Positions 8,961 to 18,392 of a DNA stretch of 64,000 nt are shown here, piece by piece; positions within the stretch are counted from its first letter, which is position 1, and each line of letters begins with the position of its first letter. The translations under genes and the position numbers were made by a program. The notes beneath the pieces are model-generated. The model was given only the letters and a program-made list of their open reading frames with translations, was not told where the DNA came from and searched no databases. The stretch lies in contig JAJFBE010000002.1 of the NCBI GenBank assembly GCA_020697255.1, positions 124,001-188,000 on the forward strand. The letters are read 5' to 3'. The stretch comes from Burkholderiales bacterium. Its GTDB lineage: Bacteria > Pseudomonadota > Gammaproteobacteria > Burkholderiales > UBA11063.

Positions 8961-9929
8961 ATGACAACTATTGCAATTGCACCAATGCTCGACTGGACCG
9001 ATAGGCATTATCGTTATTTTATGCGCCAAATCACCAAACATACCGAACTTTATACCGAAATGATTGTGGCTGATGCAATACTACATGGCAATTTAGACCG
9101 TTTACTTGGTTTTGACAAAATAGAGCTCCCGCTTATTTTACAGCTTGGGGGATCGGACCCGGAAAAGTTGGCAACAGCCGGCCGTATAGCCGTGAAATAC
9201 GGTTATAGTGGCATAAACTTAAATGTGGGCTGTCCTTCAGATCGAGTAAAATCCGGCAATTTCGGCGCTTGCCTCATGCAAGATGGGGATCTGGTTGCAA
9301 CATGTATAAAAACTATTCAAGATGCTGTGGATATTCCGGTTAGCATTAAACATAGAACCGGACTTAACTATAATTATGATTATGAATACTTACGTGCTTT
9401 TGTTGGTACAGTTGCAACCACCGGATGTAACCATTTTATAATTCATGCCCGAAATGCAATTTTATCCGGGTTATCCCCTAAGCAAAACCGTGAAATACCA
9501 CCACTACGTTATGATTTTGTTTATCAATTGAAACAAGAATTTCCACATCTTAATATTGTTATTAATGGTGGTATAAAAACTGTTAGTGAAATACATGAGC
9601 ACCTGGAGCATGTTGATGGTGTTATGCTCGGACGTGAAGCTTATTATAACCCGTATTTATTTGCTGGTTTTGATGGAATATTTTTTGGTGACAACGAGCA
9701 AGGTAATGACGACATAGCCTCCAGGGAAGAAATTGCACACAATATGATCCCCTATCTTGAACAATGTGCCAAAAATAATATTTACCTGCACCATATCACC
9801 CGCCATATGATAGGTTTATACCATGGCTGCCCAAAAGCCAAAATCTGGCGCTATACTTTGACTAATGAAATGATTAAAACTAATAACATCAGTACTTATA
9901 CAGACTTATTGTCTAAATTTGCTGAGTGA
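8961..9929 (+). CDS. dusA: tRNA-dihydrouridine(20/20a) synthase DusA
   Basis: A 322-residue FMN enzyme that reduces uridines in the tRNA D-loop using NADPH. The FMN-binding start APMLDWTDRHYR (7-18) is typical of DusA, as is the active-site block NVGCPSDRVKSGNFGACLM (88-106) with Cys91 as the likely catalytic cysteine. SIKHRTG and the HARNA motif follow, then the INGGI phosphate-binding loop. Length is normal. A three-tRNA operon ends about 120 bases downstream on the other strand, a fitting but probably coincidental neighbour. Confidence 0.95.
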   Translation: MTTIAIAPMLDWTDRHYRYFMRQITKHTELYTEMIVADAILHGNLDRLLGFDKIELPLILQLGGSDPEKLATAGRIAVKYGYSGINLNVGCPSDRVKSGNFGACLMQDGDLVATCIKTIQDAVDIPVSIKHRTGLNYNYDYEYLRAFVGTVATTGCNHFIIHARNAILSGLSPKQNREIPPLRYDFVYQLKQEFPHLNIVINGGIKTVSEIHEHLEHVDGVMLGREAYYNPYLFAGFDGIFFGDNEQGNDDIASREEIAHNMIPYLEQCAKNNIYLHHITRHMIGLYHGCPKAKIWRYTLTNEMIKTNNISTYTDLLSKFAE

Positions 9930-10046
9930 ATTTTTTGACATAGCTGGGTTGATATAACGTTATTTTGTAACAAGAATATTATATATATTAGTCTATAGCT
10001 TTTGCATGAATAGAAATGGGCGGCGGAATATGCCTTTAAAAGAAAA

Positions 10047-10122
<76 letters not shown>

Positions 10123-10173
10123 ACATTACTGCTACGTCTGCATCTTACATAGCTGCGTCATACGCTCCAAGTC

Positions 10174-10208
10174 GCAATCCTCATGTACCAAGTGTACATT
10201 CCGGTTGC
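10174..10208. repeat. Imperfect inverted repeat in the tRNA-Thr/tRNA-Phe spacer
   Basis: GCAATCCTCATGTAC (10174-10188) and GTACATTCCGGTTGC (10194-10208) form a stem paired at both ends with an internal mismatch bubble and a 5-base loop. It lies in the transcribed spacer between tRNA genes and may be a processing signal or a degenerate mobile repeat. Confidence 0.4.
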
Positions 10209-10223
10209 TTTATTGTAGCTATT

Positions 10224-10402
10224 CCTTGCTCTATAAGCGCATACTTGCATTAATTACTGTACAATATCATTGGTGCCGGCGAAAGGAATTGAACCCTCGA
10301 CCTTCTGATTACAAGTCAGCTGCTCTACCTACTGAGCTACACCGGCACTTATTTGCCTGGTTTACATCTTATATAGCCTTGCTCTATAAGCGTATACTGG
10401 CA
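10224..10402. repeat. 26-bp direct repeat in tRNA spacers
   Basis: Two near-identical 26-mers, at 10224-10249 and 10377-10402, share the core TTGCTCTATAAGCG and differ at two positions. One copy lies on each side of tRNA-Thr, which suggests the tRNA units with their spacers were made by tandem duplication. Confidence 0.6.
10271..10346 (-). tRNA. tRNA-Thr (UGU), CCA encoded
   Basis: A full cloverleaf on the minus strand: acceptor GCCGGTG/CGCCGGC, D-arm GCTC...GAGC, anticodon loop CTTGTAA with anticodon TGT, T-loop GTTCAATTC, and CCA at 10271-10273. It is the middle gene of the Met-Thr-Phe operon. Confidence 0.96.
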
Positions 10403-10426
10403 ACTAACAGTTACACTTTACACTTT

Positions 10427-10503
<77 letters not shown>

Positions 10504-10523
10504 ACTATTTGCGCGAGAGGGGT

Positions 10524-10552
10524 ATTATATACTAGCTCCGCCACCCTGTCAA
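10524..10552 (-). promoter_or_regulatory. Consensus sigma70 promoter of the tRNA operon
   Basis: TTGACA (10552-10547), 17 bases, TATAAT (10529-10524): a perfect match to the housekeeping consensus, 20 bases before tRNA-Met. The region after the -10 is rich in C and G (ACCCCTCTCGCGC), the discriminator type linked to stringent control of stable RNA genes. Confidence 0.9.
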
Positions 10553-10607
10553 GTAATATTTAATCTCTGAGATTTCTATGGAGCATTGACAGTAGCTAAA
10601 ATACCGC

Positions 10608-10636
10608 TTGACAAAGTTTTTTGTTTACTATATAAT
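10608..10636 (+). promoter_or_regulatory. Consensus sigma70 promoter of the duplicated secreted-protein gene
   Basis: TTGACA (10608-10613), 17 bases, TATAAT (10631-10636), 57 bases before the ATG at 10694. It is a perfect consensus pair, which suggests strong constitutive expression of the downstream secreted protein. Confidence 0.85.
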
Positions 10637-10693
10637 ATTTAATAAACCAAACTAATGCTCACATTAAATGGAATATATTATATAAAGGAAAAA

Positions 10694-12010
10694 ATGAAAT
10701 TTCTCAAACTATTTAATTTATTTTTAGGTCTGTATTTAAGTATAAATATAGTTTATGCAGACGATTTATTTAATAATAGGTTTAAAGGAAACCTAACATT
10801 TACATGTGATTTTCCTTTAAATGGAAATACAGCTTATGTTTATGAGCATGAAAATTATTCGAGTGCTGAGAGTCTCAAGTTTGTTTTTCAACATTACATG
10901 TTTGGAAAACCAGAAAATTTTGTTGAGAATAAACCAAAGAATGGCAAATCTGTACCAAACTTTCACTTTACAGGATTTTATGAATTTGCTACTGATAGCA
11001 TATCTTTTGATTTTGATACGTCAAAAATATTAGGTCACAATCGCTATAGTGAAAGCTTTTTAAATACATTGCCAGATATTGTGCTAGGCAATAATTTTGA
11101 GTATCCTCCTCTACTTCGGGAAGTTATTTGGCAGAAAGAAGTAGAAAATGATAAAGATGCAGTTGTAAAACTACATCTTAAAGCTACGGGATATCCAGAG
11201 CAAACTAAGGACTCATCATATAAAGCTCAATATGTTTTCTCCTACGCTGACCTAGACCATAATAAAACCGATCACGCAGATAACATTACAGGTTCTTGTG
11301 TAGTAAAATCTATTCCTTTAATACCTGCTGATATGCCTGCAATTCGATTGTCTGATGATGCTCAACAAAAAGAACTTCTTAAAAAAAATAAAGGGCAATA
11401 TAGCGGTGATATGTCGTTCAAATGTGAATTTCCTCTTATAAAACTAAGTGGCCCGGCACAGCTACCCATAACAGAAAAAGACAGGCCTTTCGTGGCGGAT
11501 CATTACAACAGTCCTGCAACTAAGACCACATTAGACCCCATAGAAAGTATTAATGATTTCTTTAAATTACATGGTTTACCAAAACCAGATATAGAAAAAA
11601 AGTCGTCTGATTATGTTCTTACAATTTATGGCAATTATTTTTATGAAGACGATTATATGCAACTTAGCTTTGCTAATAATAAAATCTTTGGGAAAAGCCT
11701 TGGTAGTAGCCACTTTACGCCTACTTTTGGTAAGCTAAGAAGTAATTATATGGAGATAAACAATTTGCGGGATGGCATAGGATTTAGATGGGTTAGAATT
11801 GCACCTCATTCTTATGAAGCTAGCAAGTGGACATATTTTGATATTGGAATTTATCATGATATTGAGGACAAATATTATTTAGGTTATTATGATCGCGAAA
11901 ATTCAAATGCATCGGGATTTAAACACAGGGATTACATTTCTGGAAAATGTACTTTTACCGAAGGTATTACCCGGCCACCTGTGCTAGAAGCTGGGGAGAC
12001 AAAAACGTAA
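10694..12010 (+). CDS. Secreted protein of unknown function with two tandem homologous domains
   Basis: A 438-residue exported protein (signal peptide MKFLKLFNLFLGLYLSINIVYA). The mature part is an internal duplication. Domain 1 opens with GNLTFTCDFPL and closes with GSCVVKS; domain 2 opens with GDMSFKCEFPL and closes with GKCTFTE. Each has FxFTGFYEF/YGNYFYED-type strands in the middle and a cysteine near each end that probably pair with one another. The start at 10694 has an AAGGAA box; the ATG at 10655 lacks one and would precede the signal peptide. It is driven by a perfect sigma70 promoter. I do not recognise the family; the domains look like beta-sandwich folds of about 180-200 residues. 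Confidence 0.8.
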   Translation: MKFLKLFNLFLGLYLSINIVYADDLFNNRFKGNLTFTCDFPLNGNTAYVYEHENYSSAESLKFVFQHYMFGKPENFVENKPKNGKSVPNFHFTGFYEFATDSISFDFDTSKILGHNRYSESFLNTLPDIVLGNNFEYPPLLREVIWQKEVENDKDAVVKLHLKATGYPEQTKDSSYKAQYVFSYADLDHNKTDHADNITGSCVVKSIPLIPADMPAIRLSDDAQQKELLKKNKGQYSGDMSFKCEFPLIKLSGPAQLPITEKDRPFVADHYNSPATKTTLDPIESINDFFKLHGLPKPDIEKKSSDYVLTIYGNYFYEDDYMQLSFANNKIFGKSLGSSHFTPTFGKLRSNYMEINNLRDGIGFRWVRIAPHSYEASKWTYFDIGIYHDIEDKYYLGYYDRENSNASGFKHRDYISGKCTFTEGITRPPVLEAGETKT

Positions 12011-12059
12011 ACTAAATTATTTTATGGGCAACACATGTATTGCACCCTAAAAACTCCAG

Positions 12060-12998
12060 TTATTTAGAAGAAATTTTATTAAAAGCCGCAATTTTAGCCA
12101 GATAATCATCGGCTATTTGGCAACCATGCCTCTTACCTTGTAAAAACCAGGTCTTTGCAAACACATAGTCTTTAGTTACACCAGTACCATTAAAATAATA
12201 TTGCCCTATTGTACACTCAGCCTTAGCATCCTTTTTTGCGGCAGCTAACATATACCAATTAAATGCCTCTTTGTAGTTTTGCTGAACTCCCACACCATTT
12301 TCATACATATAAGCCAGATCATTCATAGCTAAAACATTCCCCAAATTGGCGGCTTTTGTATAATTAGTCATCGCTTTTGCATTATCTTTTTCCACACCTA
12401 TACCATTTTGGTATAGAAAGCCCAAGTTGAAGTAACCTTCATCATTATTTAGGCTTGCTGCTTTAGTAAATAAATCCAATGCAGCTTTGGTATCTTTGTC
12501 TATTGTACCAATGCCATCCCGGTAAATCAGACCCAAATAATTCATCGCAGCAGTATTGCCCTTAGCAACTGCTTTTTTATACCAATAGACTGCCTTAACA
12601 TAATCTTGTTTTACTCCAACGCCCGAGCCGTACAAATTACCCAAGGTCAACATAGCCAAAGCTTCATGTTTATTTGCTGCAACGGAGAAATATTGTACTG
12701 CTTTATCATAATTTTGCTTAAGAAAGTATGCTTTACCAAGATAAAGGGCAACTTTACTATCCTTTGATTGACTGTATTCAGATTCACCGGCATTTATAGC
12801 CTTGTTATAGTCATGACGATCAATATAAGTTTTTAATTGTGCAGCATCTTTTGCCGGTGATTCAGCAGCCACAGTAAAGTTGGATGATGATGGCGGCTCT
12901 TTAACTATGCCTGATGATTGTGCAGTATTAATTTCAGGTACGGCAAGCGCCAAAGCATTTACGCCAGCCAAAACCAATAGCAGAAGCCGTCTATTCAT
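12060..12998 (-). CDS. Exported Sel1-repeat (TPR-like) protein
   Basis: A 312-residue protein with a signal peptide (MNRRLLLLVLAGVNALALA), a low-complexity linker, and about five to six Sel1-like repeats with the AxxxLGxxYxxGxGVxxDxxKAxxWYxKA pattern, for example LGNLYGSGVGVKQDYVKAV. Such repeats form helical scaffolds for protein-protein contacts, often in the periplasm or in envelope and virulence functions. The start at 12998 is chosen because it begins the signal peptide; it lies 5 bases after the nuoN stop, so the gene is translated at the tail of the nuo transcript. A role in complex I assembly is not shown by the sequence. Confidence 0.85.
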   Translation of the reverse strand: MNRRLLLLVLAGVNALALAVPEINTAQSSGIVKEPPSSSNFTVAAESPAKDAAQLKTYIDRHDYNKAINAGESEYSQSKDSKVALYLGKAYFLKQNYDKAVQYFSVAANKHEALAMLTLGNLYGSGVGVKQDYVKAVYWYKKAVAKGNTAAMNYLGLIYRDGIGTIDKDTKAALDLFTKAASLNNDEGYFNLGFLYQNGIGVEKDNAKAMTNYTKAANLGNVLAMNDLAYMYENGVGVQQNYKEAFNWYMLAAAKKDAKAECTIGQYYFNGTGVTKDYVFAKTWFLQGKRHGCQIADDYLAKIAAFNKISSK

Positions 12999-13003
12999 AA
13001 CAA

Positions 13004-14452
13004 TTAACCAGTGATAAAACGTAGACAAGCTACCATTAGTTGTTGCGGTACAACCCCAAGTACTAATAACGCTAAACCATTAAGTACTAAAGCTGATCTT
13101 CCTAATATGCAATTGTCAGCTACAATAATCTCAGAGTCTTGTTCATCAAAATACATAACTTTAACAATACGTAAATAAAAGAATGCTCCGATTAATGACA
13201 TAACTACTGCAAAAATTGCACTTCTAATATATCCGGTAGCAACCAATGCTTCTAAAATCTTTAGCTTGGCATAAAAACCAACTAATGGCGGGATACCAGC
13301 TAATGAAAACATTACCAGAAGCAAAATGCCAGCATATATTGGATGAGATTTATTTAGCCCTTTTAAGTCATCAATTTTTTCACATTCATATTTATCCCTG
13401 GATAACATTAAAAGCACACCAAAACCTGCCAGCGCTGTGAGCACATAAGTAACCACATAAAAAATTACTGCCGATAAACCCTCTACACTTGTGGTCATCA
13501 AACCAAATGCAATAAAACCCATATGTGAAATAGCAGAATAACCTAGCATTCTTTTAATATTAGTTTGCGCTATCGCTACAATATTCCCGATAATCAAAGA
13601 CAAAAACGCCAAAACCGATAACATAATTGACCATTGTGGCCCAAGTAGCGCCAAACCACCAACTAAAAACCGAATAACAAATACTACTGCCGCCAATTCA
13701 GTTACTGTCCCTATAACAGTTGTAACTGCCAGCGTAGATCCCTCATATACATCCGGCACCCACATATGAAAAGGAACCAAACCTAATTTAAACATTAATC
13801 CCGCAACTACAAATACCACCCCAAAAACTAATGAAGCATTATTTACATGCCCTTTCATCAAAGCTCCAATTTCAGCATATACAGACTCTAGTTGTAAATG
13901 ACCATTAGTTGCGCCATATATAAAAGAAATTCCATAAAGCAGTAAGCCCGATGACAATGCGCCCAAGATAAAGAATTTCATTGCAGCCTCAGTGCTACGT
14001 ACATTATCCCGATCAATTGCAACTAAACCATATAAAGCTAATGATAATAATTCTAAACCAACATATAATATCAACATATTATTAGCTGATATCATAACTA
14101 GCATCCCTAAAATAGCAAATAAAAAGATTGCGTAAAATTCGCCTTTTAAGAGCTGTTTATCATCAACATAACGCTTTACATACAAGACGACAATAATGCC
14201 GGTTAGATATGTAAATAATTTCATACCACATGCCATGGCATCCAATATAAACATATCATTAAAAGCTAACTGGACTTTACCCGGTATAAATACATACAAC
14301 TGTAAAACAAACCCGCCAATTAAGGTTAGGATAGCCCAAATAGTATTAACTGCTTTTTTCTTCTCATCAATAAAAGCATCAATTAATAACATTATTACCA
14401 GCATCCCGGTTACAAAAATTTCAGGGATTGCTGCAAATAAACTAATATTCAT
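13004..14452 (-). CDS. nuoN: NADH-quinone oxidoreductase subunit N
   Basis: A 482-residue antiporter-like membrane subunit of respiratory complex I, one of three (L, M, N) that pump protons. It has about 14 helices, with the conserved lysine region in GLMFKLGLVPFHMWVPDVYEG and the NIKRMLGYSAISHMG signature. Length is normal for the family. It is the last nuo gene of the operon, separated from nuoM by a short spacer with a hairpin repeat, and followed by the Sel1 gene. Confidence 0.97.
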   Translation of the reverse strand: MNISLFAAIPEIFVTGMLVIMLLIDAFIDEKKKAVNTIWAILTLIGGFVLQLYVFIPGKVQLAFNDMFILDAMACGMKLFTYLTGIIVVLYVKRYVDDKQLLKGEFYAIFLFAILGMLVMISANNMLILYVGLELLSLALYGLVAIDRDNVRSTEAAMKFFILGALSSGLLLYGISFIYGATNGHLQLESVYAEIGALMKGHVNNASLVFGVVFVVAGLMFKLGLVPFHMWVPDVYEGSTLAVTTVIGTVTELAAVVFVIRFLVGGLALLGPQWSIMLSVLAFLSLIIGNIVAIAQTNIKRMLGYSAISHMGFIAFGLMTTSVEGLSAVIFYVVTYVLTALAGFGVLLMLSRDKYECEKIDDLKGLNKSHPIYAGILLLVMFSLAGIPPLVGFYAKLKILEALVATGYIRSAIFAVVMSLIGAFFYLRIVKVMYFDEQDSEIIVADNCILGRSALVLNGLALLVLGVVPQQLMVACLRFITG

Positions 14453-14474
14453 ATATCTGTACCTTTAAGAATTA

Positions 14475-14515
14475 TGGATCACCGCTTACCACACGCGTGG
14501 TGCGCGGGGATGACA
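14475..14515 (+). repeat. Dispersed hairpin repeat, copy 2 (extended)
   Basis: TGGATCACCGC at the left and GCGCGGGGATGACA at the right, with an extra nested hairpin (ACCAC-ACGC-GTGGT) in the middle. It fills the nuoM-nuoN spacer. The copy is longer than the others, apparently because a second palindrome was inserted in the loop. Confidence 0.7.
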
Positions 14516-14522
14516 TTATAAA

Positions 14523-16028
14523 TTATTTTATTAGTAATTTAGTATTGGCAACTTCCATCACCAGGTCTTTAACCCCAGTTTGCATTTTTGCTACAAACAT
14601 TTCCGGATAAACCCCCATTGCAATTACTGCAAATGCCAACAAAAATAAAACTATAAATTCAGCAAAATTAACATCACTCATAGATGCTACATGCTTATTG
14701 TTTACTTCACCAAACACCACACGTTTATACATCCATAAAGTATAAGCTGCACCAATTATCAATATCGTAGCTGCAAAAAATGCGTAAATAAACTTGGTTT
14801 GTACTGAGCCCATTATCACCATAAACTCACCGACAAAACCGGAGGTACCGGGTAAACCCGAATTGGCCATAGAAAATAGCATAAAAAAAGCAGCAAAAAT
14901 AGGCATCTTGGTTGCAACCCCACCGTAATCCGCAATATTTCTGGAATGAACCCGGTCATACATTACACCGATACACATAAACATTGCTGCTGAAACAAAA
15001 CCATGTGAGATCATCTGTACAATTGCACCTTGTAATGCCCAGGTGTTTAGATACTGCCCAACAAATAAAAATGAACCTAAGGTAACAAATCCCATATGTG
15101 AAATTGAGGAATATGCCACCAAACGCTTCATATCTTTTTGCACTATACTCACAAAGCCAATATAAACTATTGCTATAAGTGACAGCGTTATCATTACACC
15201 GGATAACGCTCTTGCTGCATCAGGAACAATTGGTAACATAAAACGTAGAATACCATAACCGCCTATCTTTAAGGTAATTGCCGCCAGTACCATAGAACCA
15301 CCAGTCGGTGCTTCCGGGTGAGCATCGGGTAACCACGTATGAACTGGCCACATTGGGACCTTTACTGCAAAAGCAAAAAAGAACGCGATAAAAATCAATA
15401 CTTGAGCAAGCATTGTTAATGGGGTTTTATAGAAAGCAAATATTTCAAAAGTATCACTCGATACATAATATAAGTAAATCAAAACCACCAGCATCAATAA
15501 TGAACCTAGTAAGGTATACAAGAAAAACTTAAGCGCTGCATATACACGATTAGAACTACCCCAAATCCCGATAATCAGGTACATCGGAATTAACATCGCT
15601 TCGAAGAACACATAAAAGACCATTGCATCAAGTGCACAAAATACCGCACTCATAAAACCAGTCATTAATAAAAACATACTATTGTATAAGGCTACCTTAC
15701 TTTTTATCACCTTTAAACCGGCGATAATTACGGTTACAGTAATAAAATTATTCAACAGCAAAAATGGCATTGAAATGCCGTCAACACCCAGATGGTAATA
15801 AATATTAAGACTTTGTATCCAGGGATAATTCTCTTCAAACTGTACCCCGGAAAAATTAGCATCAAACTGTAAATAAACAATTAGCGATAAAATAAAACCG
15901 GCAATAGCACCTAGTATAGAAATAAACCTTGCCAAATTATCATTTTTGCCAGCAAATAAAACTACAATCCCGGCAATAATCGGTACCCATATTGTTAGAC
16001 TTAGTAAGTTAAGTAAGTTCAGTGTCAT
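14523..16028 (-). CDS. nuoM: NADH-quinone oxidoreductase subunit M
   Basis: A 501-residue proton-pumping membrane subunit of complex I. Recognisable blocks include YHLGVDGISMPFLLL near residue 80, the conserved glutamate region in FYVFFEAMLIPMYL, the lysine motif AVKVPMWPVHTWLPDAHPEA, and DMKRLVAYSSISHMG. Length and order match the family. It sits between nuoL and nuoN with a hairpin repeat on each side. Confidence 0.98.
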   Translation of the reverse strand: MTLNLLNLLSLTIWVPIIAGIVVLFAGKNDNLARFISILGAIAGFILSLIVYLQFDANFSGVQFEENYPWIQSLNIYYHLGVDGISMPFLLLNNFITVTVIIAGLKVIKSKVALYNSMFLLMTGFMSAVFCALDAMVFYVFFEAMLIPMYLIIGIWGSSNRVYAALKFFLYTLLGSLLMLVVLIYLYYVSSDTFEIFAFYKTPLTMLAQVLIFIAFFFAFAVKVPMWPVHTWLPDAHPEAPTGGSMVLAAITLKIGGYGILRFMLPIVPDAARALSGVMITLSLIAIVYIGFVSIVQKDMKRLVAYSSISHMGFVTLGSFLFVGQYLNTWALQGAIVQMISHGFVSAAMFMCIGVMYDRVHSRNIADYGGVATKMPIFAAFFMLFSMANSGLPGTSGFVGEFMVIMGSVQTKFIYAFFAATILIIGAAYTLWMYKRVVFGEVNNKHVASMSDVNFAEFIVLFLLAFAVIAMGVYPEMFVAKMQTGVKDLVMEVANTKLLIK

Positions 16029-16046
16029 ATAAATAATTTCCTAAAA

Positions 16047-16073
16047 TGGATTCCCGTACAAATGGGAATGACA
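16047..16073 (+). repeat. Dispersed hairpin repeat, copy 3
   Basis: TGGATTCCCGTAC...GGGAATGACA with stem ATTCCC/GGGAAT, in the nuoL-nuoM spacer. It is a T/A variant of the family (ATTCCC instead of ATCCCC), with both stem strands changed together. Confidence 0.75.
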
Positions 16074-16077
16074 TAAT

Positions 16078-18069
16078 TTATGCAAATATCAATCTGGTAC
16101 AAAACGTAAGCAATATAATGATCCCCAGGATCATAAAAGTAGCATATGTATTTACATAACCACTTTGCAGTTTCCGTAATATTTTTGAATACCAATCTAC
16201 AATTTTGGCAGAGCCATTTACAATTAACCCATCTATTAAAAACATATCGCCCAAGGTCCATAAAAATCTACCAAAGGCACGTCCAATTGGCGCAAACAGG
16301 TTAATATATAAATCATCCATATAGTAATTACGCATTAAAATAACGTATAACGGTTTAATTGCTTTTATCAATTTATCTGACCATTTAGGATTTTTATGAA
16401 ATAACCAGGCAATTAATATCCCGGCTAATGCCAGATATACCGGTATATGAGTAAAGCCTTCCAATACCATTTTAAGCGGTACAATTTCTTCTTGCATATT
16501 TGTTACAAACCAGCCGGCGTTTGCAACAGATCCGGATAAAATTTTATTACTTACAAAATCTGAAGCAGCAAACCAACCAACTAGTGCAGAAGGAATCGCC
16601 ATTAATATTAACGGTAAGGTTACTACCCATGGTGATTCTTCAGGTTCTACCGCATGATGTCCGTGGTCATCCTGCCCATGGTGGTTATCCACATGTCTAA
16701 ATCTTTCCTCACCATGAAAGGTCATAAAAATCAGGCGGAAGCTATAAATCGCAGTAACAATAACTGAAGTGTATACAGTAAATACTGCAAACCCGCCACC
16801 TGGCAAACCTAGCTTATGCACCAATTCGGCAGATTCTAAAATCATATCTTTTGAGAAAAATCCGGCAAATGGCGGTATACCAGCCAGGGCTAAACTACCA
16901 ATTAGCATAGTAATATAGGTAATTGGCATATATTTACCAAGCCCACCCATCTTACGCATATCTTGCTCATGGTGCATAGCTATAATTACCGAACCAGCAG
17001 CCAGGAATAACAGGCCTTTAAAAAAGGCATGCGTCATCAGGTGAAAAATTGCCACTGAATATGCACCACAACCCAATGCTACAGCCATATAACCTAGCTG
17101 AGACAATGTTGAATAAGCTACAACCCGCTTGATATCGTTTTGGACAATACCCAAAACTCCTAAAAATAAACAATTTATACCACCAGCGTAAATAATTACG
17201 GCTAATGCTGTATGGGACATATTATAAATTGGCGAAAGTCTTGCTACCATAAAAATCCCGGCAGTAACCATAGTTGCCGCATGAATTAGGGCTGAAATTG
17301 GGGTCGGGCCTTCCATAGAATCAGGAAGCCATACATGTAATGGAAACTGGGCTGATTTACCCATAGCTCCCATAAATAACAATAAACAAATTACTGTTAT
17401 TAAATTCCACGAAGTACCCGGCATAATTGCATGGGTAAAGTTTGACATATGCGAAAATACAACGCCATAATCTAACGAACCGGTATACGCTAAAATAAGG
17501 CCAATACCCAAAAGAAAGCCAAAATCACCGATACGATTAATCAGAAAAGCTTTTAAGTTGGCAAATATTGCTGATTCACGTTTGATATAAAACCCGATTA
17601 ATAAATATGAAACCAAACCAACACCTTCCCAACCAAAAAATAGCTGGACAAAGTTATTGGATAAAACCAACATTAACATCATAAAAGTAAATAATGAAAT
17701 GTAGCTAAAGAAACGCTGGTAGCCTTCTTCTTCGGCCATATAACCAATAGTATAGATATGAACCATTAAGGATACACTAGTAACAACTGCTAACATTACG
17801 CTGCTTAGCTTATCAACTAAGAGACCAACTGAGAATGATTGACTACCAACTGTTAGCCAGTTATATAATATGCCATTAAAATATAAGCCCTCAAATTGTA
17901 CTCTGTATAAAACAATATACGACCCGATTGTGGAAATAAGTACCCCAAGAATTGCCAAACTATGGCTTACTTTTTTACCAATTAACCAGCCAAAAAATCC
18001 TACGATTATTGATGAAACCAATGGTGATAAAATAATTGCCAAATATAAAAACTTGTTATCTATTGTCAT
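16078..18069 (-). CDS. nuoL: NADH-quinone oxidoreductase subunit L
   Basis: A 663-residue membrane subunit at the far end of the complex I arm, with an antiporter core and the long lateral helix at the C-terminus. Signatures: FFGWEGVGLVSYLLIGFY, KSAQFPLHVWLPDSMEGPTP with the pumping lysine, and HAATMVTAGIFM. A histidine-rich cytoplasmic loop (HVDNHHGQDDHGHHAVEPEE) lies near residue 460, which is common in betaproteobacterial NuoL. Length is normal. Confidence 0.98.
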   Translation of the reverse strand: MTIDNKFLYLAIILSPLVSSIIVGFFGWLIGKKVSHSLAILGVLISTIGSYIVLYRVQFEGLYFNGILYNWLTVGSQSFSVGLLVDKLSSVMLAVVTSVSLMVHIYTIGYMAEEEGYQRFFSYISLFTFMMLMLVLSNNFVQLFFGWEGVGLVSYLLIGFYIKRESAIFANLKAFLINRIGDFGFLLGIGLILAYTGSLDYGVVFSHMSNFTHAIMPGTSWNLITVICLLLFMGAMGKSAQFPLHVWLPDSMEGPTPISALIHAATMVTAGIFMVARLSPIYNMSHTALAVIIYAGGINCLFLGVLGIVQNDIKRVVAYSTLSQLGYMAVALGCGAYSVAIFHLMTHAFFKGLLFLAAGSVIIAMHHEQDMRKMGGLGKYMPITYITMLIGSLALAGIPPFAGFFSKDMILESAELVHKLGLPGGGFAVFTVYTSVIVTAIYSFRLIFMTFHGEERFRHVDNHHGQDDHGHHAVEPEESPWVVTLPLILMAIPSALVGWFAASDFVSNKILSGSVANAGWFVTNMQEEIVPLKMVLEGFTHIPVYLALAGILIAWLFHKNPKWSDKLIKAIKPLYVILMRNYYMDDLYINLFAPIGRAFGRFLWTLGDMFLIDGLIVNGSAKIVDWYSKILRKLQSGYVNTYATFMILGIIILLTFCTRLIFA

Positions 18070-18086
18070 AAATTTTTTCTCTTAAA

Positions 18087-18392
18087 CTATTCTTTTAATT
18101 GGGTCATATCTTGTACGTTAACTCCGCGCATATTCCGAAATAATAATATCAAAATTGCCAGACCAATAGCCGACTCAGCAGCTGCCACAGTTAGTGTAAA
18201 AAATACAAAAATCTGCCCATCAATATTATGTAAAAAGCTGGAAAATGTTATAAAGTTAAAATTAACTGCTAATAACATTAATTCAATTGCCATTAAAACT
18301 ACAATAATATTTTTACGATTTAGAAATATCCCCATTATGGAAATTGCAAATAAAATCGCCGATAAAATTAAAAAATGATTCATTCCAATCAT
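18087..18392 (-). CDS. nuoK: NADH-quinone oxidoreductase subunit K
   Basis: A 101-residue three-helix membrane subunit. The conserved membrane glutamates are present in [14 protein letters not shown] and [15 protein letters not shown]. It overlaps the end of nuoJ by 4 bases (ATGA-type coupling) and precedes nuoL by 17 bases. Confidence 0.97.
   Translation of the reverse strand: MIGMNHFLILSAILFAISIMGIFLNRKNIIVVLMAIELMLLAVNFNFITFSSFLHNIDGQIFVFFTLTVAAAESAIGLAILILLFRNMRGVNVQDMTQLKE

Noticed and set aside
10524-12059. CRISPR array or large repeat array
   Set aside because: No regularly spaced repeats were seen here or elsewhere in the window; the tRNA spacer repeats occur only twice.
12011-12059. 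Terminator between the convergent 10694 and Sel1 genes
   Set aside because: GGGCAA and TTGCACCC can pair only with a two-base bulge, and no clear T-run follows.
16025-16261. Minus-strand frame of 78 codons at the end of nuoL
   Set aside because: Out-of-frame shadow of nuoL and its spacer.
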